Assembly: GCA_026004095.1 (NCBI GenBank)
Contig: BPIL01000002.1
Location: 62,001-126,000, forward strand
Direction: 5' to 3'
DNA: 64,000 bases
DNA from: Meiothermus sp.
GTDB lineage: Bacteria; Deinococcota; Deinococci; Deinococcales; Thermaceae
Positions within the stretch are counted from its first letter, which is position 1; each line of letters starts with the position of its first letter. The translations under genes were made by a program, and so were the position numbers. This document shows positions 17,459 through 26,074 of the stretch, in pieces. The notes under the pieces were generated by a model, which saw only the letters and a list, made by a program, of their open reading frames with translations, was not told where the DNA came from and searched no databases.

Positions 17459-19659
17459 ACGCCTCTTTGTAGGCCGGAATTTTGGCCTGGCTCGAGCGCA
17501 GCCTGGGGTCAATCAAGGCGTTGCCCTCGGGCCAGTGCACCTGGAGGCTGCCGGGCCGTACCTCGGCCGCGAAGACCCGGCCCGCCAGGGTGCCAAAAGG
17601 GTTGTGCAGCCAGACCGGCTGGCCGGGCTGTCAAGCCCAGCTTTTCCAGGTCGCTGGGGTTCATCAGGACGGCGTCGCGGGGGGCGCCGTTGATGGGGTC
17701 GGTGGCCTCGTGCACCATGCTGTTGAACTGTTTGCCGCGCCGGGTAACCAGGTGAAACGCGCCCTCGGGCACGCTGTTTTGCGCCAGCGCGACCGGCAGA
17801 AAACGGGCCCGCCCGCTGGGGGTGGGGCAGACCCCGCCGGGGCAGAGGTGGGGGCCTCCGTACTGGAAGGCGTCGCCCCGGGCCTTTAGGTGCTGGATGC
17901 CGTCGTAGAGGGGGACGACCCGGGCAATCTCGGCCCGCACCGCGGCGGTATCGGCAAAGCGCACCTTTTCGGCCAGCTCGGGCCTGCACATGCGGGCCAC
18001 CACCTCCTGGAAGACCTGCCCTTCCCAGCGGGCCTCGGGCAGGCGGGGGCCGGGGATCTCGGGGCTGAAGATTACCCGGCGTTCGGTGGTGGTCTCGGTG
18101 CAGCCGCCCGGAATCTCGTAGCGGGTGGTGGCGGGGAGCAGAATCACCTCCTCGGCGGGCTCGACCAGCATCTGTGAGGAAAGCACGATGTCCTGGTGCA
18201 CCCGCAGCGGCACCTGGGCCAGGTGGGCCTCGGCCTGGGCCGGGCTGGGCAGGGTCTCGAGGAAGTTGCCCCCCACGCTCCACAGCACCTCGAGGCCTGC
18301 CTCGAGCATCTCCGTCGCGGTTAGGCCCGGCTGGCTGGGCACCGCAAAGCCCCACTCGGCCTCCAGGGCCGCGGCGGTTTCGGCATTAATCGGCAGGCCG
18401 CCCGGAAACACCGTGGCATAGGCCCCCATCTCGGCCCCGCCCTGCACGCCCGAGTGCCCGCGGATGGGCATCAGGCCGCAACCTTCGCGCCCCAGGTAGC
18501 CCCGCGCCAGGCCCAGGTTGATGATGCTCTGCACGCTCTCCTCGCCCGAGCGGTGCTGGGTGATGCCCATGCTCCAGACCAGCACGGCCCTGTCGGCCTT
18601 GGCAAGCAGCAGGGCGAACTCGAGCATCTCGGCTTTGGAGAGGCCGCTAAGTCTCTCGAGCGTCTCCCAGGGGGTTTGTTTGACCTGGTCGGCCAGCGCC
18701 TCAAAGCCCTCGGTGTGCTCGGCGATAAAGGCCTGGTTCAGCCAGCCCTGCTCTATCAGGTGCTTGAGGGTTCCGGTGATAAAGGCGCTGTCGCCCCCCG
18801 GCTGTACCTGGAAGAAGTGGTCGGTAATTTTGGTGCCAAAGAGCGCACTCTCGGGGTCGGAGGGAATCCAGTAGTGCCGCATGGCCGGTTCCAGGTAGGG
18901 GTTGACACAGACCACCTGGGTTCCGGCTTTTTTGGCGTAGTACAGGTACTTCATCATCACCGGCTGATTAACCGCCGGGTTGGAGCCGAAAAACACCACC
19001 AGGTCGGTGCCAATCAGGTCGCGGTAGCTGCAGGTGGTGGCGGCCACCCCCAGCGCGGCCTTGAGGGCCACGGTGCTGGGGCTGTGGCAGATGCGGGCCG
19101 CGTTGTCGATGTTGTTGCTGCCCAGGGCCCGCACCGCTTTCTGCACCACGTAGTAGGTCTCGTTGGGGGTGCCCCGGCTGGTGAGGTAAAAGCCCATCTT
19201 CTCGGGAGGGGTTTTGCAGAGCCTCCAGGCGATGCGGTCGAGGGCCTCGTCCCAGCTGATCCGGGTGAACCCCGCCTCCCCCCGGCGGCGGCGCATGGGG
19301 TAGGGGAGGCGGCCCAGCGCCCGCAGCTCGGCGGAGCTTCTGGACTTGAGGCCTTCCACATTCCGCAAAACTTCCGCCTTCAGGGGCCCCATGGTGTTGA
19401 GCCGCAGCAGGCGCAGCCGGATGTTGCAGAGGTGGATGCCCTCAATCGTCCAGTCCCTCAGGCCGCGGGTGCCCAGGGCGCAGCCGTCGCAGACCCCATC
19501 GCGCAGGATGCGCCAGGCGTACTCGAGGTTGTCGGCGTTCTCGCCGATGGCCCGGAAGACCTCGAAAAAGTTGTTGGGCTTTTGCAACCCCAGCCCAAAC
19601 GGCCGCAGACTCACCCAGGTTTCGGGGCTCCACCCTTTTTTCACAGGCTTGAGTGCCAC
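17394..19659 (-). pseudogene. FdhF/YdeP-family molybdopterin oxidoreductase, one frame disruption near C-terminus
   Basis: Molybdopterin enzyme of the formate dehydrogenase-like YdeP group. It has an N-terminal Cys cluster CDGCALGTRGLRDW with HLCNIR, then IRGHSGVQGGAEMG and long DMSO reductase-family domains. Near 17631 an extra base (TTG-A-CAG) breaks the frame inside the C-terminal molybdopterin-binding domain; the other frame continues PVWLHNPFGTLAGRVFAAEV to TGA at 17394. The corrected length of 754 codons is close to E. coli YdeP. It is translated ahead of fdhD. Substrate unknown; true formate oxidation is not assured for this group. Confidence 0.88.
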
Positions 19660-19686
19660 TTCCTGCCTCCGCTGAACGCCCCTATT

Positions 19687-20352
19687 CTAACGGCCAGATT
19701 GGGGTGTGGGTGTGTCCTCAAACTCAAGCCAGTGGCCCCGCCAGTCGAAATACTCCAGCGCCCCCAGCCGCTTTTTGTAGTCGTACTCGGAAGGTTCCAG
19801 GTAGGCGTAGCCGGGGTAGTAGTAAGCCTTGCCCCAGGCCCTCGAGAGCAGAATCGAGTGCAGGATCATCAGGATGCCCAGGCTGCGCCTGGAGAGGTCG
19901 GGGTCGAAGCACTGGTAGACGCTCGAGGTGGCCTGCGCCCCCTCGTCCAGGTAGCTGATGCCCACCAGGCGGCCCTGGTGGTGCAGGGTCAGGCTGTGGC
20001 AGCGGCAGGGGATATGGGCCGGGTGCTGCGAGATGAAGTTGTAAATGCTTTTGGGGATGCTGTGGGAAAAGCGGGTTTTGTGCCGGGCAAATAGCGCCTC
20101 CACCTGGGCGTTCACAAAGGCCGGCTGTAGCTTTACCTCGATGTCCTGGTTCTTCTTAAGCACCCGCTGCTGGCTTCGACGCAGGACAAACCCGGCTAGC
20201 CGCACCCGCAAGGGCAGCACGGTGTGGCTTCCGGTTTGACTGTAACGAAAAAAGTACTCCCCGAAGTGGCGCCAGCCCTCGGCCCAGAGCCGATCCATGG
20301 TCTCGGGCTCAACCTCAGCGGCCAGAAAATACTCATTCAGGTAGGGCACCAT
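19687..20352 (-). CDS. Arginyl/leucyl-tRNA--protein transferase-like (ATE) protein lacking the N-terminal Cys motif
   Basis: A 221-aa protein with the ATE_C (GNAT-like) domain: VSIYNFISQHP-type region, GRLVGISYLDEG, SSVYQCFDPDLSRRSLG and YYYPGYAYLEPSEYDYKKRLG. The N-terminal part (EYFFRYSQTGSHTVLPLRVRLAGF..RSQQRVLKKN) follows the ATE_N pattern, but the CxxC cysteines of canonical enzymes are absent. Family members attach an amino acid from tRNA to protein N-termini as a degradation tag. Here it lies 27 bp before the fdhF-like gene on the same strand. Activity is uncertain. Confidence 0.72.
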   Translation of the reverse strand: MVPYLNEYFLAAEVEPETMDRLWAEGWRHFGEYFFRYSQTGSHTVLPLRVRLAGFVLRRSQQRVLKKNQDIEVKLQPAFVNAQVEALFARHKTRFSHSIPKSIYNFISQHPAHIPCRCHSLTLHHQGRLVGISYLDEGAQATSSVYQCFDPDLSRRSLGILMILHSILLSRAWGKAYYYPGYAYLEPSEYDYKKRLGALEYFDWRGHWLEFEDTPTPQSGR

Positions 20353-20392
20353 CGCTGGATGAGCCTACCATGCAGGTATGCTTCCGATGGCC

Positions 20393-21457
20393 CTACACCG
20401 ACTGGAGGTGGGCATGAAACAGCGGGTCGAAGATGTGGGGCTTTTCCATGTGGGGTGAGTGGCCGGTGTCCGGGATCACCTCTTCGCGGAAGGAGCCGCC
20501 GTTGGCTCGGTACTGCTCGAGCACATAACGGGTCTGCCCCACCATCGGCTGCGGGGGGTGCACCTCGTCGCCCGGCCAGCCGGGCACCACCCCCAGTTTG
20601 CCCAGGGTGCCCATGTTGAAGAGGCTCATATCCCCCACAATCGGGTCGTCGGAGCCGCGCACCCAGAGGATGGGCGGCTTGGTGGGGGCCGAGAGCATTC
20701 TTTGCACGCTATCCCCCACGTACTTGGGCGAGATGGCGTTGGCCGGCCCCCACTTTCCAGGGGCGACCCCCGGCCAGTGGGGCGAAGGCACGGCGTCGCC
20801 GGGGTACTTATCAGGCCCAATTTTCTCCGAGAGCACGCCCGAGAGCAGGGCCTCCTCGCGGGGATGCCGGAAGGGCGGCTTCCAGTAGAAGCTGTTCATA
20901 ACGTTGCGGGGGGCGGCCTGAAACTCGCTGCCCCGGTAGCCCTCGGCGATGAGCCGGGCGAACTCGGGGTTGACAATACCCGCCCCCGAGCCGGCAAAGT
21001 CCGGGGCGCAGGGGGTGCCCTGGATGTCTTTGGTGCCGCCAAAGCCAAAAGGGGAGCCGGGCGCGATGACGGTGGCGGTGTGGATGCGCTCGGGGGCCGC
21101 CGCCAGCATGGCCCAGACCACGCTGCCGCCCAGCGAGTGGCCCGCTACGTGAAAGCGGGCATAACCCAGCAAGTCCATCAGGCCCAGGAGGTCGTCTACC
21201 CAGTCCATGCAGCCGCGGGTGGCGTCGACCAGCTTGTCTTCGGTGTCGCCATAGCCGCGCAGGTCGGGCGCGATGGCGCGAAAGCCATCCGGCAGGGCCA
21301 GCATGGTCTCTTCCCAGAAGGTATTGCTGCTGGCGTTGCCGTGAATCAGGAGCACCGGCACCCCGTCGGAAGGGCCCCGCAGCAGCACGTGCATCTTGAG
21401 ACGAGGGGTCTCGATCATGGTGGAAACCAGGCCTGGCAAGTTTGGGATGGAACCCAT
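20393..21457 (-). CDS. Alpha/beta-fold hydrolase
   Basis: A 354-aa hydrolase. Oxyanion-hole HGNASSNTFWEE, nucleophile Ser108 in GHSLGG, Asp in VRGSDDPIVGD and His in DTGHSPHMEKPH make a complete triad. The lid region between them (about 140-240) is larger than in simple esterases and unusually rich in Pro and Gly. The natural substrate is unknown; haloalkane dehalogenase- or lactonase-like activities are possible within the family. It heads a minus-strand run with the ATE-like gene 40 nt downstream and is divergent from ypdA. Confidence 0.82.
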   Translation of the reverse strand: MGSIPNLPGLVSTMIETPRLKMHVLLRGPSDGVPVLLIHGNASSNTFWEETMLALPDGFRAIAPDLRGYGDTEDKLVDATRGCMDWVDDLLGLMDLLGYARFHVAGHSLGGSVVWAMLAAAPERIHTATVIAPGSPFGFGGTKDIQGTPCAPDFAGSGAGIVNPEFARLIAEGYRGSEFQAAPRNVMNSFYWKPPFRHPREEALLSGVLSEKIGPDKYPGDAVPSPHWPGVAPGKWGPANAISPKYVGDSVQRMLSAPTKPPILWVRGSDDPIVGDMSLFNMGTLGKLGVVPGWPGDEVHPPQPMVGQTRYVLEQYRANGGSFREEVIPDTGHSPHMEKPHIFDPLFHAHLQSV

Positions 21458-21484
21458 AGCAAACTCCTTCGGTTTAGATATGCT

Positions 21485-21502
21485 GCAATGCTACTCCATT
21501 GC
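21485..21502. promoter_or_regulatory. Inverted repeat in the hydrolase/ypdA divergent promoter region
   Basis: GCAATG-N6-CATTGC is a perfect inverted repeat in the 103-bp divergent spacer, followed by a direct repeat of GTTAC (21505 and 21514 area). It may be an operator acting on either side. No regulator gene is adjacent. Confidence 0.35.
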
Positions 21503-21560
21503 TGTTACAAACCTGTTACCAGAACAATCGAATCCGGCCGGGCTGGGTATCCTTTGGGGT

Positions 21561-22550
21561 ATGTGGGATCTGGTGATTGTGGGGGCTGGGCCGGTGGGGT
21601 TGGCCGCTGCCATCGAGGCCAAGCGGGCGGGGCTGCGGGCGGTGGTGCTGGAAAAAGGCACCATCGTGCACACCCTGTACCGCTGGCCTAAGGAGACGGT
21701 CTTCTTCAGCGAGGCTAAAAACATCGAAATCGGGGGGCACCCTTTTCCTTCGCTCTCGGCCAAGCCTACCCGCCGCGAGGCCTTGCAGTACTACCGCCGG
21801 GTAGCCGAAAACGAAGGGCTGGATATCCGTACCTATACCGAGGTGACCGACCTATACCCTGGGCCGGGACATTTCAGGGTGAGCTACCGTGACCGCGATG
21901 GGGAGGGGGAGTTCAGGAGCCGTTTTGTGCTGGTGGCGACGGGCTACTACGACAACCCCAACCGCCTGGGGGTGCCGGGGGAGGATCTACCCCACGTGCG
22001 CTATGGCCTCGACGAAACCCTGCCCTACTGGAACCAGCGGGTGGTGGTGGTAGGGGGTTCCAACAGCGCGGTGGAGGCGGCCCTCGAGCTCTACCGCGCC
22101 GGGGCCAGGGTCACGGTGGTTCACCACGGGCCTGAGATTCGGCCCCGGGTCAAGTACTGGCTCAAACCCGACTTCGAGAACCGGGTGCGGGAGGGTTCCA
22201 TTCAGCTTTTGCTCAATACCAAGGTGCGGGAGATTGCCCCGCGGGCGGTGTGGGTGGAGACCTCGAGCGAGCAAGGCTTCCAGAGCATCCCCTGTGATTT
22301 TGTGCTCATCCACATCGGTTACAGGGCCGTGGATGGGCTATTGCGCCGGGCCGGGGTGGCCTACCAGGGCGACGCCCCAGTGCTCAGCGAGGCTTACGAG
22401 ACCAGCCTCGAGGGCCTCTTTGTGGCCGGAAGCGCGGGGTACGGGGCCGATACCCGCACGGTGTTTATCGAGAATGGCCGAGAGCACGCCAGTAGAGCTG
22501 TGCAGGAAATGGTCGCGCGCATGCAGAGAGCGAGCAGCGTAATTGTGTGA
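21561..22550 (+). CDS. ypdA: YpdA-family bacillithiol disulfide reductase
   Basis: Flavin-dependent NAD(P)H oxidoreductase of the YpdA/Bdr family, which reduces oxidised bacillithiol. The 329-aa protein starts MWDLVIVGAGPVGLAAAIEAKRAG (FAD GxGxxG) with a second dinucleotide fold VVVVGGSNSAVEAALELYRAG and a C-terminal FVAGSAGYGADTRTVFIENGR typical of YpdA. The ATG at 21561 is 7 nt after TATCCT (21548-21553), so it is probably leaderless. Bacillithiol is established in Deinococcus-Thermus, which fits. Confidence 0.9.
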   Translation: MWDLVIVGAGPVGLAAAIEAKRAGLRAVVLEKGTIVHTLYRWPKETVFFSEAKNIEIGGHPFPSLSAKPTRREALQYYRRVAENEGLDIRTYTEVTDLYPGPGHFRVSYRDRDGEGEFRSRFVLVATGYYDNPNRLGVPGEDLPHVRYGLDETLPYWNQRVVVVGGSNSAVEAALELYRAGARVTVVHHGPEIRPRVKYWLKPDFENRVREGSIQLLLNTKVREIAPRAVWVETSSEQGFQSIPCDFVLIHIGYRAVDGLLRRAGVAYQGDAPVLSEAYETSLEGLFVAGSAGYGADTRTVFIENGREHASRAVQEMVARMQRASSVIV

Positions 22551-22553
22551 GCC

Positions 22554-22583
22554 TTGACACGGTATACCAAACACCCGTAAACT
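22554..22583 (+). promoter_or_regulatory. Promoter of the ilv-leu-cimA operon
   Basis: TTGACA (22554-22559), 18-nt spacer, TAAACT (22578-22583). The spacer contains the palindrome GGTATACC (22561-22568), a GntR-type half-site pair also found at the pnt promoter. Confidence 0.85.
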
Positions 22584-22593
22584 CTTCCACAAG

Positions 22594-22668
22594 ATGCTTA
22601 TGCCGAGCAGCCTAATCCTAGCCGTGGTAGGCCTAGTAATTACCGGGCCTCGGGGGGATTTGGTCTAG
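22594..22668 (+). CDS. Leu/Val/Ile-rich leader peptide of the ilv attenuator
   Basis: A 24-codon frame beginning MLMPSSLILAVVGLVITG starts about 10 nt after the -10 box and stops at TAG 22666. Eleven of 24 residues are branched-chain: five Leu, four Val, two Ile. Three of the Leu codons are CTA, rare in this GC-rich genome, where CTG dominates. The codons cover the 5' half of a hairpin set that decides whether the downstream terminator forms. This is the classical design for sensing charged tRNA-Leu, tRNA-Val and tRNA-Ile. Confidence 0.88.
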   Translation: MLMPSSLILAVVGLVITGPRGDLV

Positions 22669-22724
22669 CGAAGAGCTTATAAGGCATCCTAAAGCCCCCC
22701 GAAGCCTCGGGGGGCGGTTCTTTG
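22629..22724 (+). promoter_or_regulatory. Transcription attenuator of ilvB operon (mutually exclusive hairpins)
   Basis: Terminator: GCCCCCCGA (22694-22702) with TCGGGGGGC (22707-22715) and GGTTCTTT after it. Antiterminator: TCGGGGGG (22650-22657, inside the leader peptide gene) pairs with CCCCCCGA (22695-22702), extended by GGC/GCC and TTT/AAA on its two sides. A protector hairpin AGGCC (22629-22633) with GGCCT (22646-22650) can sequester the antiterminator arm. A ribosome stalled on the Leu/Val codons would cover 22629-22633 and favour antitermination. Confidence 0.85.
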
Positions 22725-22735
22725 AGGAGAGAGGT

Positions 22736-24421
22736 ATGAACGGAGCCGCCGCCATCCTGAAAGCCCTGGAGATGCAGGGAGTGGATACCATTTTTGGGCA
22801 TCCAGGGGGCACCATTATGCCCACCTACGACGCCCTCTACGACTCGCCCATCCGGCACATCCTGGTGCGACACGAGCAGGCCGGTATACACGCCGCAACC
22901 GCCTATGCCCGGGCCTCGGGCCGGGTGGGGGTGTGCATGGCTACCTCGGGGCCAGGGGCCCTGAACCTGGTCACGGGGCTACAGGATGCCCTGATGGACT
23001 CCACGCCGGTGGTGGCCCTGACCGGCAACGTGCCCCAGCACCTGATTGGCACCGATGCCTTTCAGGAAGCCGACGTGGTGGGCATCACCCAGCCGGTCAC
23101 CAAGCACAACTTCCAGGTGCGCAACGTCAACGACATTCCGCGGATAATTGCCGAGGCTTTCTACATCGCCTCGACCGGACGGCCCGGCCCGGTCTTGATC
23201 GATTTCCCTAAAGATGTCCAGCAAGCCGAGTTTACCGGCAGCTTCGATGTGGAGATTAATCTGCCTGGCTACAAGCCCACCTACAAGGGCCATCCCCGGC
23301 AGATCGAGCGGGCCCTCGAGGCCCTGCAAAAAGCCGAAAAACCCGTGCTGATGGTGGGCGGTGGGGCGCTCAATGCAGCGCCGGAAATTGTGGCCCTGGC
23401 CGAGAAAACCGGCCTGCCGGTGATCCCGACCCTGATGGGGCTGGGGGTGTTCCCCGGAACCCATCCGCAGTGCCTGGGGATGCCGGGGATGCACGGCTCG
23501 GTGGCGGCCAACCGGGCCATCCACCACGCCGATACCATTCTGGCCATCGGCCTCCGCTTCGACGACCGGGTGACCGGCAAGGTTTCGCGCTTTGCCCCCC
23601 ATGCGCACACCGTTATTCATGTGGACATTGACCCCGCCGAGATCGGCAAGCTGGTCAAGACCACCATTCCGGTGGTGGGGGATGCTAAATGGGTGGCGGC
23701 GGAGCTGGTTAAGGGGGCCAAAAAGCTGAGCCTGAGCAAGTGGTGGGCGCAGCTCGAGGACTGGAAGATCAAGTACCCCTTTGCCTGGAAGCCCAAACCC
23801 CACCTGCAAAGCCAGGAGGTGATCCAGGCCTTCTGGGAGGCCACCAGGGGCAAAGCCGTGGTGACCGCGGGGGTGGGCCAGCACCAGATGTTTACCGCGC
23901 AGTTTTTTAAGTTCGATTCGCCGCGTTCCTGGATCAACTCCGGGGGCCTGGGCACCATGGGGGTGGGCCTGCCCTTTGCCATTGGGGCGGCGCTGGCCCG
24001 GCCCGGTGAGCTGGTGATCGACTTCGACGGCGATGGCAGCTTCCAGATGACTCTGCAGGAGCTGGCTACCCTCAAGAAACTCAACCTGAACGTCAAAATT
24101 GTGATTCTGAACAACGGCTTTTTGGGGATGGTGCGGCAGTGGCAGGATCTGTTCCATGCCAGGCGCTACAGCGAGGTCTACCTGGCCGACTCCAACCCCG
24201 ACTTCGCCAAGCTGGCCGAGGCCTACGGCATCCGGGGTATCACCCTGACCGATAAGGCCAAGCTGCACGAGACCGTCAAGGAGGTGCTGGCCCACCCCGG
24301 CCCGGTGCTACTGGAAGCGCGGGTCTACCACGAGGAAGGGGTTTTCCCCATGATTCCCTCGGGGGGTGCAGCAGAGGACATGATTATCGAGAACCCGCGG
24401 GAGACCGTGGCGGGCGACTAA
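22736..24421 (+). CDS. ilvB: Acetolactate synthase large subunit
   Basis: Thiamine diphosphate enzyme that makes acetolactate or acetohydroxybutyrate, the first common step to Val, Leu and Ile. 561 aa: MNGAAAILKALEMQGVDTIFGHPGG, catalytic Glu in HEQAGIHAATAYARASG (about 47), FAD region GLRFDDRVTGK, and the ThDP motif GDGSFQMTLQELATLKKLN..NN. Start ATG 22736 follows GAGGAGAGAGGT. First structural gene behind the attenuator; ilvN follows after 20 nt. Confidence 0.96.
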   Translation: MNGAAAILKALEMQGVDTIFGHPGGTIMPTYDALYDSPIRHILVRHEQAGIHAATAYARASGRVGVCMATSGPGALNLVTGLQDALMDSTPVVALTGNVPQHLIGTDAFQEADVVGITQPVTKHNFQVRNVNDIPRIIAEAFYIASTGRPGPVLIDFPKDVQQAEFTGSFDVEINLPGYKPTYKGHPRQIERALEALQKAEKPVLMVGGGALNAAPEIVALAEKTGLPVIPTLMGLGVFPGTHPQCLGMPGMHGSVAANRAIHHADTILAIGLRFDDRVTGKVSRFAPHAHTVIHVDIDPAEIGKLVKTTIPVVGDAKWVAAELVKGAKKLSLSKWWAQLEDWKIKYPFAWKPKPHLQSQEVIQAFWEATRGKAVVTAGVGQHQMFTAQFFKFDSPRSWINSGGLGTMGVGLPFAIGAALARPGELVIDFDGDGSFQMTLQELATLKKLNLNVKIVILNNGFLGMVRQWQDLFHARRYSEVYLADSNPDFAKLAEAYGIRGITLTDKAKLHETVKEVLAHPGPVLLEARVYHEEGVFPMIPSGGAAEDMIIENPRETVAGD

Positions 24422-24441
24422 GCCCTGAATGGAGACTGTTC

Positions 24442-24951
24442 ATGAGGCACTTGGTTTCGGTACTGGTACAGGACAACCCGGGCGTTTTGCAGCGTGTGGC
24501 TGGGCTGATTGCCCGTCGGGGCTTCAACATCGAGTCGCTGGCGGTGGGGCGCACCCATCAGCCGGGCCTTTCGCGCATCTCGCTGGTGGTTTCGGGCGAC
24601 GATGCGGTGCTGGAGCAGGTGGAGAAGCAGCTCAACCGACTGATTGAGGTTATTAAGGTAACCGACCACTCCGAGCCCCATGTGGAGCGCGAACTGGCGC
24701 TGGTCAAGGTGAGCATCGCCGGCATGGAGGAGCGCCTCGAGGTCAAGGACATCGCCGAGGCCTTCCGGGCCCGCATCGTGGACGTAGCCAAAAAATCCAT
24801 CATCTTCGAACTCACCGGCGACTCCACCAAGGTCAACAACTTTGTGGAGGCCATGCGGCCCTACGGGCTGCTCGAGGTCATGCGCACCGGCGCGGTGGGG
24901 ATGTCCCGCGGCGAGCAGGTGCTCAAGGTACGCGAGAAGAAGGCGGTCTAG
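24442..24951 (+). CDS. ilvN: Acetolactate synthase small (regulatory) subunit
   Basis: Regulatory subunit that gives valine feedback inhibition to IlvB. 169 aa: an N-terminal ACT domain (RHLVSVLVQDNPGVLQRVAGLIARRGFNIESL) followed by a second ACT-like half (ERELALVKVSIAGMEERLEVKDIAEAFRARIVDV). Length is normal for the long IlvH-type subunit. The stop is followed immediately by an intrinsic terminator-like hairpin before ilvC. Confidence 0.95.
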   Translation: MRHLVSVLVQDNPGVLQRVAGLIARRGFNIESLAVGRTHQPGLSRISLVVSGDDAVLEQVEKQLNRLIEVIKVTDHSEPHVERELALVKVSIAGMEERLEVKDIAEAFRARIVDVAKKSIIFELTGDSTKVNNFVEAMRPYGLLEVMRTGAVGMSRGEQVLKVREKKAV

Positions 24952-24979
24952 GATGGGCGACGGCCCATCTTTTGTTTTT
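24952..24979 (+). terminator. Intra-operon terminator/attenuator between ilvN and ilvC
   Basis: Stem GATGGGC/GCCCATC (24952-24958 with 24963-24969, loop GACG) followed by TTTTGTTTTT. It begins one base after the ilvN stop. It probably lowers readthrough into ilvC-leuA-cimA or separates the two parts; no strong promoter is visible in the remaining 50 nt. Confidence 0.75.
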
Positions 24980-24983
24980 GTGA

Positions 24984-26048
<1,065 letters not shown>

Positions 26049-26074
26049 CCCATGTCGGCAGAACGGGAGGTTGT

